A stretch of 64,000 nt of DNA from Doryteuthis pealeii (GCA_023376005.1 CM042157.1:87323279-87387278); one strand, 5' to 3'. Counted from the stretch's first letter, positions 9,051 through 19,370 are shown. Notes: a model not told the origin generated them from the letters alone. Numbers and translations: made by a program.

Positions 9051-10868
9051 GGATTTTACGGCATGTCAAACCTCGTTGGGTTATTCTATGCCGAAGACGT
9101 TTTGTTTTATTCATTCTTGATGGGTATTCAATATTTTTGGACTTTACGCCATGTCAATCCTTGTTGGGTTATTTTATGCCGAAGACGTTTTGTTTTATTC
9201 ATTCTTGATGGGTATTCAATATTTTTGGATTTTACGCCATGTCAATCCTTGTTGGGTTATTTTATGCCGAAGACGTTTTGTTTTATTCATTCTTGATGGG
9301 TATTCAATATTTTTGGATTTTACGGCATGTCAATCCGTGTTGGGTTATTTTATGCCGAAGACGTTTTGTTTTATTCATTCTTGATGGGTATTAAATATTT
9401 TTGGATTTTACGGCATGTCAAACCTTGTTGGGTTATTTTATGCCGAAGGCGTTTTGTTTTATTCATTCTTGATGGGTATTCAATATTTTTGGATTTTACG
9501 GCATATCAATCCTTGTTGGGTTATTTTATGCCGAAGACGTTTTGTTTTATTCATTCTTAATGGGCATTCAATATTTTTGGATTTTACGCCATGTCAATCC
9601 TTGTTGGGTTATTTTATGCCGAAGACGTTTTGTTTTATTCATTCTTGATGGGTATTCAATATTTTTGGATTTTACGGCATGTCAATCCGTGTTGGGTTAT
9701 TTTATGCCGAAGACGTTTTGTTTTATTCATTCTTGATGGGTATTAAATATTTTTGGATTTTACGGCATGTCAAACCTTGTTGGGTTATTTTATGCCGAAG
9801 GCGTTTTGTTTTATTCATTCTTGATGGGTATTCAATATTTTTGGATTTTACGGCATGTCAATCCTTGTTGGGTTATTTTATGCCGAAGACGTTTTGTTTT
9901 ATTCATTCTTGATGGGTATTCAATATTTTTGGATTTTACGGCATGTCAATCCTTGTTGAGTTATTTTATGCCGAAGACGTTTTGTTTTATTCATTCTTGA
10001 TGGGTATTCAATATTTTTGGATTTTACGGATTGTCAATCCTTGTTGGGTTATTTTATGCCGAAGTCGTTTTGTTTTATTCATTTTTGAGGGTATTCAATA
10101 TTTTTGGATTTTACGGCATGTCAATCCTTGTTGGGTTATTTTATGCCGAAGACGTTTTGTTTTATTCATTCTTGATGGGTATTCAATATTTTTGGATTTT
10201 ACGGCATGTCAATCCTTGTTGGGTTATTTTATGCCGAAGACGGTTTGTTTTATTCATTCTTGATGCGTATTCAATATTTTTGGATTTTACGGCATGCCAA
10301 TCCTTGTTGGGTTATTTCATGCCGAAGACGTTTTGTTTTATTCATTCTTGATGGGTATTCAATATTTTTGGATTTTACGGCATGTCAATCCTTGTTGGGT
10401 TATCTTACACCGAAGACGTTTGTTTTATTCATTCTTGATGGGTATTCAATATTTTTGGATTTTACGGCATGTCAATCCTTGTTGGGTTATTTTATGCCGA
10501 AGACGTTTTTATTCATTCTTGATGGGTATTCAATATTTTTGGATTTTACGGCATGTCAATCCTTGTTGGGTTATTTTATGCCGAAGACGTTTTGTTTTAT
10601 TCATTCTTGATGGGTATTCAATATTTTTGGATTTTACGGCATGTCAATCTTGTTGGGTTATTTTATGCCGAAGACTTTTGTTTTATTCATTCTTGATGGG
10701 TATTCAATTTTTTGATTTAACGGCATGTCAATCCTTGTTGGGTTATTTATGCCGAAGACGTTTTGTTTATTCATTCTTGATGGGTATCAATATTTTTGGA
10801 TTTTACGGCGTGTCAATCCTTGTTGGGTTATTTTATGCCGAAGACGTTTTGTTTTATTCATTCTTGAT
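9051..10868. repeat. 88-bp satellite array, copy A (21 monomers)
   Basis: Tandem units of 88 bp, each with TTTTACGGCATGTCAATCC, TATGCCGAAGACG and TTCTTGATGGGTATTCAA. The GCCGAAG landmark (or a variant) occurs 21 times. The last five units have small deletions. The unit equals the minus-strand 3' end of element X. Because 88 is one more than a multiple of three, all frames read through successive units and give overlapping look-alike ORFs up to 254 codons, which are artefacts. Confidence 0.95.
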
Positions 10869-11147
10869 GGTACTTCATTTTTTTAACTTCATTTTTAACC
10901 CATTTTTTTTAAATTCATTTTTCTTTTTAACCCATAAATGGGACCTATCAAGTACTATCACTCCTGGTCAGAGTGGACCTGGGAGTAATGGTGATGAAGG
11001 GGTACTCCACATTCCCAAGAGTTCCAAAATTGGAACTTCTCCATCATATTCAGTTTGATATCGTACCCAGGACATTAAGAACCTCAGCCACCGCCTTCTA
11101 GCACATATATGATAAAAAGGGTTGAGCTTTGCCACAAGAGCAACAGG
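10869..11147 (-). mobile_element. Element X, minus copy, first part (split by LTR), A
   Basis: Contains reverse-complement element X blocks (CCCATAAATGGGACC, GGTCAGAGTGGACCTGGGAG, GTGATGAAGGGGTACTCCAC). It continues at 11,534 after a solo LTR. The satellite to its left is the amplified terminal unit of this same copy. Confidence 0.75.
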
Positions 11148-11533
11148 TGTTACATAATCTATGCGGTTGCATAAGATTATTGTCAATCCCCCGTATTTCT
11201 AAAGGGATGGCCCTTTTCATATTACGGGCGGGACTTTCCATGGAATATTACAGAAAGCCCGCGAAATACGTGAAGTCATGTGGGACCTGGTTGGGTCTTC
11301 AGTTTCAGTTAGGACGTCAGGCAGAGAAGATGTACTGTCTTAACTGGAACTCACTGCATACGTGCGCTATGTTAGTCAGATGAAAAATGTTTAGTTAAGA
11401 AATAAAAGCTTAAGAAAATAATATGGTTTTGTGGTTAATGAATGTCTTGGTAACAAGACTGACCTAGAAGAACTTAAGATATCAAAGACGCCAGAAGAAA
11501 AATAGAAGAAAGTAAGGAAAGAGCTATGCAACA
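11148..11533 (+). mobile_element. Solo LTR, family 2, copy A
   Basis: 386 bp, opening TGTTACATAATCTATGCGG and ending CTATGCAACA. It holds AATAAA in AGAAATAAAAGC. A 4-bp CAGG direct repeat flanks both sides (11,144-11,147 and 11,534-11,537). It splits element X, whose uninterrupted order is seen at 63,500-63,600. Orthologue of identical length at 38,909. Confidence 0.8.
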
Positions 11534-11765
11534 CAGGGTTGGCACAACTATATAGGTGCTCGACGGGACCAGCCGATTAATCGGAGGGGTCCTCTCCGAC
11601 CGACAGTCTAACCTAAGTACGGATCAAAGTGGAGGGTTGCATGTCATGGTATACTCAGTCACCAGGGTCCCATCCTTAAGCATCACGGTTCGCCACACAC
11701 GGACAACAGGTGGTCCCATTGGTGTGGGGTCTTGCTCCTCTGCATAGGTGCAGTGCGTGTATTCT
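11534..11765 (-). mobile_element. Element X, minus copy, second part, A
   Basis: Reverse complement of the first half of element X (AGCCGATTAATCGGAGGGG, GACAACAGGTGGTCCCATTG). A 63-codon ORF here is incidental. Copy B counterpart 39,295-39,528. Confidence 0.72.
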
Positions 11766-11784
11766 AAAGCTCCAGTAAAAAAAA

Positions 11785-11900
11785 GCTGACTTAATAAGGT
11801 GACTGCTTAAGCACCAGCAGGTACTGTAAGTAACCCAAGTCATTTGTTTATAAAAATGAATTGATTTGGGATTAAATGATAGGAAAAGAGTTTTTTAAGC
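11785..11900 (+). mobile_element. 5S-derived SINE fragment, copy A
   Basis: Keeps ACTTAATAAGGTGACTGCTT, GTACTGTAAGTAACCCAAGT and a decayed tail GGGATTAAATGATAGG. The 5S head upstream of box C is missing. Copy B 39,546-39,660. Confidence 0.6.
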
Positions 11901-11954
11901 TGTAAAACCTAATAACCAAGCCAAACATTATATGTTTTGTTTATTTGGTTTGTT

Positions 11955-12268
11955 TTGTTTTACGGCATATCAACCTCAGTGGGTCATTTAATACGATAAA
12001 GTTTTGAAATAAATCAATTCTTAATGGATAATACAATTTTTTTATGAATACATTTTTTCTATTTAACCCATAGATGGGACCCTAACAGGTACTACCACTC
12101 CGGGTCAGAGTGGACCAGGGAGCAATGGTGATGAAGGGGTGCTCCACATTTCCCAAACCTCCAAAACTGGAACCTCACCATCAGATAGAGTTTAACGTCA
12201 TTCCCAGGACATGTAGACCCGCAGTCACTGCCTTCTAGCACCCATATAATAAAAAGGGGTTGGGAAAC
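11955..12268 (-). mobile_element. Element X 3' half, second minus copy, A
   Basis: Reverse complement of 8070-8370: ACGGCATATCAACCTCAGTG at its start through GCAATGGTGATGAAGGGG to AAAAAGGGGTTGGG. One monomeric unit homologous to the 88-bp satellite forms its left end. Copy B 39,720-40,025. Confidence 0.75.
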
Positions 12269-12453
12269 ATTATATGTGATAACTCTATTGTTATTTATTT
12301 AAAACCATATATCAGTATACAAACAAATGATTATTAAATAGAAATACTTACTTGAAACTATATAATTGTGTATGAATTAGTATTTGATAGGAATGCTTGA
12401 AACCATACATACAAACTGTAGATTATTTGTATTAGATAAGTAAAAAAAGTAAA

Positions 12454-12693
12454 GTCAACGGGGCGGCCTAAAGTCGGTATCAGCCAGTCAGCGAGGGAGT
12501 CTATCCCCTTTTCAATAGCGCTAGACCAAGGAGATTGTTTTTAGCATCTGAGGTGGGGCGCCACACCTACCATCAGCTCCTTACTTTACCGCACAGATCC
12601 CTGTGCTACTCATACGCTGAGTTGGCGGGGACCGGAATCGAACTAGGAACCTTGTGGTTTCTAGCCGAACGCTCTACCGACTGAGCTAACCCG
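12454..12693 (-). mobile_element. Arg-type tRNA-derived SINE inserted only in copy A
   Basis: Best-preserved tRNA head in the window. On the minus strand it reads GGTTAGCTCAGTCGGTAGAG (box A region) and GGTTCCTAGTTCGATTCCGG (box B), then the family body and the tail, whose plus-strand form is GGGGCGGCCTAAAGTCGG. Copy B lacks it near 40,200-40,240, where a few bases not found in A occur instead. A-rich sequence flanks both ends. Confidence 0.82.
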
Positions 12694-13171
12694 AAAAAAC
12701 TCTAAGAAACTACACAAGAAATATGAATGTACAAAGAATTCAACCTCTAGAGATAAAATAACCTCAGATGGGTTGACATGCCATTAAAATCAATCAACCC
12801 AGATGGAAAAATCTTGTTTCAAAAGAAGCCATTATTTCTCTTAACCTTCCCGGGATACTTTAATTGGTTATTGTATATCCTAGCATTACCCAGCAAGCTT
12901 TGTTAATTATTATCCACAATTCCCATGTCTCAAAGATATTTGCAATTATCAAGTTGTAAATTTTCATTCCTTTTTATTCAGTTCAGTATTTTTTTTTTTT
13001 TTGAGAATGTAAACTGGTTCAAAACAGCAATTATGCTTTGTCACAACATAAAGTACATTGCTTGTTTTTATTGGTGGAACAAATCAAAATTATCATTATT
13101 ATTTGACTCCAAAGTTTTCCACACACACTTAAGTCGGGTGTTCACTAGAGGCTGAGTGACAGCAAGTCTTC

Positions 13172-13320
13172 TCAGATTTCCAGGATCTTTCTGAGTATTC
13201 TAACCAATATCAACAATGTTCTCGATTCTTTCTCTGGTTTCCAGTTCCTAGACTCCTTTCCTTGTCCTCTGGTAAGGTTCCAAATTATAATTTGTACGAT
13301 CTTTATCGCCATGTTCCACT
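13172..13320 (-). pseudogene. LINE C-terminal fragment, copy A
   Basis: The minus frame reads WNMAIKIVQIIIWNLTR.. and ends LLILVRILRKILEI then stop. This resembles the extreme C-terminus of invertebrate LINE proteins, where a V.P...G.L motif is followed by a conserved ILRK..... end. Copy B reads IVPIIIGNLTR, closer to the consensus, so A has mutated. It is truncated by the 5S-derived SINE at 13,320. Confidence 0.5.
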
Positions 13321-13405
13321 TACTTAATTGGGTGACTATTTGAACAACAACAGGAACCGTAAGCAACCTAAGTTCTTTATTTCTCAATGACTTGATTCGT
13401 GTTAA
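13320..13405 (+). mobile_element. 5S-derived SINE, 5'-truncated, copy A
   Basis: Begins in the box C region (TACTTAATTGGGTGACTATT) and runs to AAATGACCCGGAAG. Copy B 40,833-40,925. Confidence 0.65.
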
Positions 13406-13414
13406 ATGACCCGG

Positions 13415-13500
13415 AAGTGAAATGTAAACAGCCTCGCGCAGGATTTGAACTCCGGTGGCGATTCCATTTATCAATGCTGATACCATTGAGTGACCCGCCT
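13415..13500 (-). mobile_element. tRNA-like SINE head fragment, copy A
   Basis: Minus strand: GGTCACTCAATGGTATCAGC followed by GGAGTTCAAATCCTGCG, box A- and box B-like. The B copy (40,935-41,015) keeps an extra C giving GCTCAATGG, closer to a tRNA. Confidence 0.55.
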
Positions 13501-13744
13501 CTTTATATTCTAGTATAACATTAAGTTGTGATGAGCCTCTTCAGTACTTATTTGGGAAACCATTTAGTATCTATTTAACCAGTAATCAGGATATGACAAA
13601 AGGTCAATTTGTAAGTGGATAAAGCTGGTTTGAATTCAGTTTTCTATTTCTAAATGCTAGTGAACCATAGCTAGAAAGGGAGGAGATGGATTCATGCCTT
13701 TCCTAAGGCATCCATGTAAAGTGAAACACAAACAGTCTTAGTAT

Positions 13745-13945
13745 TATCTGGGTTATTCGGACTATTGTCCCCATCTTCATTGTTATTTGTACAACGTTTC
13801 GGCCGATATGCCCTCCGGCCTTTCTTTTCATATTTTCATTATATTCGATTGAAACAGATTAGTGTTATCGCTTCCGCACGCTTACCCCTCTCTCTATTTT
13901 CCTCTACACTCTTTCGTTCTTATTATATTTTTCGTGTAGCATGTT
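13745..13945. repeat. Junction of inverted-end element and T/C-rich repeat, copy A
   Basis: 13,745-13,812 matches the terminal repeat of the element at 16,109 (TTATTCGGACTATTGTCCCC..AACGTTTCGGCCGATATGCC). It then switches to the T/C-rich family also at 15,355-15,490 (ATTCGATTGAAACAGATTAG). The ORF at 13,765 is incidental. Copy B 41,262-41,462. Confidence 0.6.
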
Positions 13946-14089
13946 CCGAATAACGGCAGATAATACGAATCTTCAAGCCTCAGAGAAATAGACAAACAGT
14001 CTTATCCTGGACTTTGAACTCAAGTGCTAATTCTATTCCCTATGACAATAACCATTACACAACAACCCGCACCTCAAACTGTGATCTTT

Positions 14090-14800
14090 CTATGAGAATC
14101 TTTTAGAAAGTTACATCTAACGCCAAATTGAAAAGAAAAAAAAGTTTCGTATAAAAGATTAAAACATTGTAGAAACTTAATGTTAAATAAAAAAGAAAAA
14201 ATAAAAAAACGTGAGATTTATTTTGTTTTTATGTGTCCATCTAAGATTGAGGGTCTTGAATCTAAGTAATGTCATAGATCTGAAAACAACAGTTGGAATT
14301 GTGTCAAAGGTTTACAATTTGACCACAAAGACTTCCTTCTACAGAGGACAAAGCAAATGACGTGACCATTCCACTGAACAATAACAATGATTTTGACAGA
14401 TGATCGCTTTGAGTGTTCTTAGAACAACCAAAGACGGACTCCACACAAATAGTATAAAAGAACTCGAATAAAAAACAAACAAAAAAACAACTGCAACGAA
14501 TTAAAGTTATCTATTTAAGGAATGAAAAATACTTCATACTTACTTATTCTAGTAAACATAAGTATTTAGAATGTAAAAACACGAAGTGTTAGCATAAACA
14601 CGGTGTCCCCGGCTTCTAAAAAAGCCAGGCTCTTAATAATAGCGGAGGTGGTAAGTTTTATAGTTTAGCGCTTTCCTGTAGAAATTACTTAATGGGACAG
14701 TCCAGTTCTACTCTACAAAGTAGATATATTCCTGAAATAGATAGTATATTTACCTACCCCCCCCCACACACACACAAGAAGATGGAATCTCAAATAGTGT
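14090..14800. other. No recognised feature, copy A
   Basis: A/T-rich sequence shared with copy B (41,590-42,330). Apart from a short C-run and (CA)n at 14,757-14,775, nothing is recognised. Confidence 0.5.
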
Positions 14801-14905
14801 AATGATAAATAAGTTAGATCTGCAAACCATTATTAGTAAGTTCGATTCTCAATGGGCGCCCCATATTTCTGGCCTTGTGCCGCATCTAAGCTAAACTTAG
14901 TAAAT
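14800..14905 (+). mobile_element. tRNA-like repeat unit (134-bp family), copy A
   Basis: Single diverged unit of the family arrayed at 49,031-49,547: TTAGTAAGTTCGATTCTCAA, GGCCTTGTGCCGCATCTAAG. Copy B 42,338-42,442. Confidence 0.65.
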
Positions 14906-15223
14906 AACTAATCCCTAAGAGAAACAGTTGTGGGGTTAATGAGCTTGTCTATCTTTGTCGTTTTATACTTTTGAAAGTTTCATAACAATTGACGCTCCTA
15001 ATTACGTTGCAATGACAACCACATAGCCAGTTCTCCTATATTTTTCTTCTGAAATGAAGCACGTAAAGTGCGAAACGTTATAATAAATGTAAAGCCACTT
15101 CACCAAATTGATTTTCTCATGTCTTATTATTTTTCATTCTATTGGATATTGTATTCATAAATCTATTCCTGTCTTACCAGAGAGGGTATACAAACAAATT
15201 TAAGTTAGATATACTTAAATATT

Positions 15224-15595
15224 ATTAGCTGGGCCTGTGGATATATCACAAAATGATAATTTAATTATTACGACGTTTGATATATTTTTTATTGAAGAGT
15301 TATAGCTCAATAGTTCAAAATGTAAAAAGTATAATAATTTTGATTTCACTCTCTCTCACTCTTTCTTTTCATATTTTCATTATATTCGATTGAAACAGAT
15401 TAGCGTTATCGCTTCCGCACGCTTACCCCTCTCTCTATTTTCCTCTACACTCTTTCGTTCTTATTATATTTTTCTGTGTAGCATGTATTTCCTTCCATTT
15501 CTTTCCTCATATAAAAAATGGAATGGTACATTATTTAGCTGAGGTGACGACGCTCGTGAGAAATAAGAATTCGGCGGATAAGCAACACTAAATAA
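15224..15595 (+). repeat. T/C-rich interspersed repeat, copy A
   Basis: Shares blocks (CAATAGTTCAAAATGTAAAA, ATTCGATTGAAACAGATTAG, CGTTATCGCTTCCGCACGC, CATTATTTAGCTGAGGTGAC) with 21,760-22,070, 42,765-43,110 and 50,915-51,300. Its class is unknown; no termini could be fixed. Confidence 0.55.
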
Positions 15596-15825
15596 TCAGG
15601 ATTTATATTTTTGCATTTCATCTTTGATGATTTGGACGGTCTGATTTTTAACCAGAGGGTGTTGCAAGATGATAACGGTCGTACAATTAAGGAACACGTG
15701 TATCAATACAGAGATCAAGATCTTAAAAACAGTAATTGTCTTCATTTTCAACGACTGCAACTCACCCGTCCTCCCCGGAAAATAGAAGGTGGTTAGAATG
15801 GAAGATTCTTCTACATACTCCACTG

Positions 15826-16012
15826 TGTTTCCCAGAAAATAAAACCTACCGGCAAAATAAGGCCTTGCATGAGTTTTCAGGATGATTTTAGTATAGTCCT
15901 CTCTTAGAATAAGCCCTAGTTGAGAGCGGCAAACTCACGAAAGAAATAAGCATTCTTTACAAACACTCGACATCTCCCGAAAATAAGCCCTCGTGTTATT
16001 TTCGGAGAAACA
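15826..16012. mobile_element. MITE with TGTTTC inverted ends, copy A
   Basis: 187 bp, left end TGTTTCCCAGAAAATAA, right end TTATTTTCGGAGAAACA. Internal AATAAGCCCTAG and GAAAATAAGCCC repeats are typical of a widespread MITE type. No transposase. No target duplication could be read. Orthologue of equal length at 43,444-43,630. Confidence 0.7.
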
Positions 16013-16204
16013 GGTAAAGAGATTTTCATTTGTTCCGATCATTTAATAAATCTAAGAACATTAATTTGGGATTATTTCTCTGAATGTTTGAGATGAAGCT
16101 TGATGATTAGTATTATCAACGTTATTCAGACTATTTTCCTAATCTTTATTTTATCTGTACAACGTTTCGGCCATATTCCCTGGCCTTCTTCAGGTATTGG
16201 ACAC

Positions 16205-16310
16205 ATATAGCCTAGTGGATAAGGTAGTTAGGTTAAGACAGTTTCTAAGTGACAGTTATCTCTGGATTCCAGGTTCAATCCTGACCTGCAGCAGTGACAT
16301 AGAATAATTA
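16205..16310 (+). mobile_element. tRNA-like SINE (CCTAGTGGATAAGG family), first copy, A
   Basis: Box A-like GCCTAGTGGATAAGGTAG and box B-like CCAGGTTCAATCCTGACC. A second copy follows at 16,465. B copies are at 43,823-43,925 and 44,093-44,200. Confidence 0.65.
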
Positions 16311-16464
16311 ACACAGCTCCTACCAAGCTTTTCTCTATGCACTTTGATTTTATTAACAAATGTGTCAGTTATCCATTTTTCAACTTTACTCCTAGAGGCC
16401 GTAATCCACATATCATACTTTTCTAGAATCAGACCCGACTTGTAAGTAAATTTTTAAAAATGGA

Positions 16465-16590
16465 CACATGGCCTAGTGGATAAGGTAGTTAGGTTAGAAC
16501 AGTTCTAAGTGACAGTTATCTCTTGATGTGCAGGTTCAATCCTGATCAAGGGCAGCAGTAACATAGAATAATAATTAACACGGCTTAACA
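16465..16590 (+). mobile_element. tRNA-like SINE (CCTAGTGGATAAGG family), second copy, A
   Basis: Repeat of the 16,205 unit: GGCCTAGTGGATAAGGTAG, TGCAGGTTCAATCCTGATC. Confidence 0.65.
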
Positions 16591-16675
16591 CCCTACCCCA
16601 GCTATGGTTAGTCCGGAATGAGAACAGGATACCCCGTGACTGAATAAAGGTTGGGTTCAAAGATCCATGATGGCT

Positions 16676-16775
16676 CCGATTACGACAAGAAGGTTCTCGA
16701 CTACGACAAGAAAGTTCCCGAGTTCGAAAAGAAGGTTCCCGAGTCCGAGAAGGTTCCGAGTCGACAAGAAATACC
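16676..16775 (+). repeat. 21-bp tandem repeat, coding-like, copy A
   Basis: About four units of 21 bp built on TACGACAAGAAGGTTC. In one frame it reads heptads such as DYDKKVL, DYDKKVP, EFEKKVP. The frame starts at an ATG (16,651) but is only 68 codons, and in copy B small indels shift it, so coding is doubtful. Copy B 44,309-44,403. Confidence 0.6.
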
Positions 16776-16870
16776 TGAAGAAGGCCGGAGGCATATCGCG
16801 CCGAAACGTGTACAGATAACAATGAAGATTGAGGACAATAGTCGAATAACGAGATAATACTAACTTAATT

Positions 16871-17495
16871 TGGTGTTAGGGTGGGGCTTGGTTAGGAATG
16901 TCAAACAGCTCTTTAAATCCATAGCCAGATCACCTATCCAGTCCTCCAAAGAGTCACTCCACAAATAAAGGCCCTTTGACGTTATTGAATGCGAGTTCAA
17001 GTTTTATCGAAAGCTTCTAAGTTTCATGATTTTAAATTTAATGACCAAGGAACGATCGGCTGTAATAAAAGCAAACAATAAACGTTAAAGTTAATGAATT
17101 TACAAAATAAAAAAATTAACTGTGTTCATGGCTATTATAGATTAAAGCCCAAAATACTTCCGTTTCATTTGATTGATTTTCCGTAGCTAAATCAATTTCC
17201 AAGTTCTTCTCCTATTAGGGCCTTATTCTTATGAGATATTTCTTCAACTTTTTTCCTTATCCAAAATGTCATATTGACCTATTCGCGTATATGTTAATAT
17301 ACATTAAAATTATACATGAAAATATTTTATGAATCATGTGAGACTATTTTGATCACTCGTGAGTTGAATAAGTTATGAATTGATCAATCAAATCTAACGA
17401 CGAATGAACTAAGATTTATACAATCAAAATGAAATTCAGATGTACTTTATCAAAGGTTTATCATAATCCCAACCCACATTCTACCAGTCAAGAAT
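16871..17495. other. Sequence just beyond the duplication, nothing recognised
   Basis: A/T-rich DNA with no repeat family, tRNA or conserved frame that could be recognised. Confidence 0.5.
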
Positions 17496-17496
17496 A

Positions 17497-17672
17497 CGCT
17501 GAAAGCATCTGTTCCTGCAAGATCACCTAGTAAAAGCTGAACTATTATCTTTATCACTTAATTGAGGATAACCCTAAGCTGGAATGCGGTTACCGTAAGC
17601 AACTTTGTCTTTCCTTATCAAAATGCTTGATTCGGCATTTAAATACCAGATAGGGATTGATAGCCGTAAAAA
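17497..17672 (+). mobile_element. 5S-derived SINE
   Basis: GCTGAAAGCATCTGTTCC, a diverged 5S core (AGATCACCTAGTAAAAGCTG), GTTACCGTAAGCAACTTTGT, then TTGATTCGGCATTTAAATA and a ..GATAGCCGTAAA end. A second copy follows 18 bp later. Confidence 0.68.
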
Positions 17673-17689
17673 AAACATCAGATACTATA

Positions 17690-17878
17690 CGGTGAAGTCA
17701 CGGCTGAAAGCTCCGGTTACGCCAAAACCACCAGTTAAAAAATCGACCGCCTCTTCAATACTTTGAATTGGATGACTATATAAGCAACAACAGGAACAGT
17801 TAGCAACTTGAGTCCTTCCGATTATCTAAATGACTTGATCGGATTAAATGGCCCAAAAAAGTTAATATGCCGTTTAAA
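17690..17878 (+). mobile_element. 5S-derived SINE, adjacent second copy
   Basis: Begins GGTGAAGTCACGGCTGAAA, has a poorly kept 5S core (ACTTTGAATTGGATGACTAT matches box C) and ends TTAATATGCCGTTTAAA. Confidence 0.65.
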
Positions 17879-17879
17879 A

Positions 17880-18770
17880 AAAAACATTCAAGGTCCGCTC
17901 ATTTGCTTTTGCAGATATTCTCAGCAATATTTTGAGTCTGATTTTTTTTATTAAGAGGCATTTGATGTGTATAATTTTTATTTTATGGACTGTTTGTTTT
18001 TCATCATCGGAAAGCTTCTCGTGTGGCATCTTAGACTGAATAAGCGTGCAAAATTCAATTGATGCCATTATTGAATGAAATCTTTGAAAAGTATCGACAT
18101 TTTTTTTTGATCACCATAAAATTATTCAAAATTAAGTTCTAGCTGCGGTCATTTAGTCGGATAGACAGAGAACATCTGAAGAGAAGGTCGGAGGATAGAA
18201 GCCGTCTAAATGTAGTGTTTCTTTAACATACTACAATCAGATGAGACAACAGTCAGCAATATCTTTTTATATTATCATTTTTATGCCTTCTTATTGCATC
18301 TACTTTTTTCTATCTTCTGACATCAAAATGTCACAAAATGAAATTAGCACAGGACAATACCCTGCTAATATAACACTATATACAGATCAACATTTTGATA
18401 AGTAATTATCAAATACCCACTTAATGCATTTTTATTATCTTTTCTGATATCATCCCATTAATATTAAATGTTTTAAGCTGTTTTTGTTCTTATTTAGCAA
18501 TTTTTTCCAAAAATATATTTACTTCTATAGCAAAAAATGATGAATTTTCCAGGCCGAGGAAGAAATATCAAAACAAGTTTGCCTATAATTAGAATTCTAT
18601 TTAATTAGTTAAAATGGTTAAATTAGCTCAGGCTCTCATTCTTTTTCAGAAAAGTAGTTAATTCTGATTTTCATATCTCCCTAAAACTTCAATATTTAGT
18701 ATTTTATAATTGTTTCTCAACCATTTCTTTCATTGACCACTCCCCCAATCTCAATTATTTACACACTGAA
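17880..18770. other. No recognised feature
   Basis: A/T-rich DNA; no repeat, RNA gene or supported reading frame recognised. Confidence 0.5.
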
Positions 18771-18771
18771 T

Positions 18772-18895
18772 TATATATATATATTATATATATAATAATA
18801 TAATTTATATATATATACGTGTGCTGGGTGTGTGTGTCGTAGTGTGTGTGTACGTGCATATGTGTACGTGTAGGTGTACGTCGTGTGCACTGGTG
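18772..18895. repeat. (TA)n and (TG)n microsatellite
   Basis: Imperfect TA tract followed by TGTGTGTC..TACGTG-type tract. Confidence 0.8.
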
Positions 18896-19092
18896 CGTTC
18901 ATCTGAACATTAATTCTTTCCATTAGTTTCCTGAGCAATGAACGATAAATGAAGAGATAAATATCATATTATTTTCATAAATGATCACGTAAGATATAAT
19001 AATTTTGGTTATATCATGATTACTAGCTAATTTTTATGCATTTTATAGATTAAGAAAACATTTTATAACCGCTTCCTTCATTTAGCAAGACT

Positions 19093-19128
19093 TACACACA
19101 CACACACACACACATATATTAATATATA

Positions 19129-19161
<33 letters not shown>

Positions 19162-19165
19162 TATC
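19093..19165. repeat. (CA)n(TA)n microsatellite
   Basis: CACACA followed by interrupted TATATA. Minus-strand ORF over it is an artefact. Confidence 0.85.
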
Positions 19166-19284
19166 TTTTAATAACTCGTGCTGATATATTTTGATATAAT
19201 GTGTAATTCTCGTGTGTTCCGTTTCCAGATACCACAAACAATAGCCAAAACAACCAATGGACAAACCTCGCGTTATGTGCTACT

Positions 19285-19370
19285 GCTGCTGCTTGATGCT
19301 GATGCTGCTGTGCTAATATGATGATGATGATTGATCATCATCATCATCAATCACCATCACCACACCATCA
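19285..19370. repeat. (CTG)n and (ATG)n trinucleotide cluster with a palindrome
   Basis: CTGCTGCTGC then GATGATGATTGATCATCATC, a self-complementary ATG/ATC run centred on TTGATCA, followed by CATCACC repeats. Confidence 0.75.

Larger units (their letters stand above)
16109..16861. mobile_element. Inverted-repeat element with SINE and 21-bp repeats inside, copy A
   Basis: The ends are about 90-bp inverted repeats. The left contains GTACAACGTTTCGGCC and CCTTCTTCAGGTA; the right returns TACCTGAAGAAGGCCGG, CGCCGAAACGTGTACAG and ATTGAGGACAATAGTCG. Each end shows CTGAAGA..GGCC..GAAAC, like a Penelope-type terminal sequence. Two tRNA-like SINEs and a short tandem repeat lie between. The right end marks the end of duplication homology. 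Confidence 0.6.
1..16870 (+). repeat. Segmental duplication, copy A (left edge cut by window)
   Basis: This stretch is collinear with 29,496-44,505 in direct orientation. Base 1 aligns with 29,496, and landmarks keep their order: LTR at 1351 with 31,014, zinc-finger frame at 2116 with 31,759, Helitron at 5615 with 34,555, second LTR at 11,148 with 38,909. Homology ends near 16,870/44,505, just past a shared inverted-repeat end. In stretches read side by side (for example 8,460-8,950) only a few substitutions per 500 bases are seen. Copy-specific insertions account for most of the length difference. The true left breakpoint lies outside the window. Confidence 0.95.

Noticed and set aside
10294..11058. 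254-codon open frame and a ladder of 64-134-codon frames
   Set aside because: They run through the 88-bp satellite; the period is one more than a multiple of three, so every frame gives the same three peptide registers. Array length varies freely between the duplicates.
12454..12693. Functional tRNA-Arg gene
   Set aside because: The tRNA-like head is fused to a SINE body and shared tail seen in several copies.
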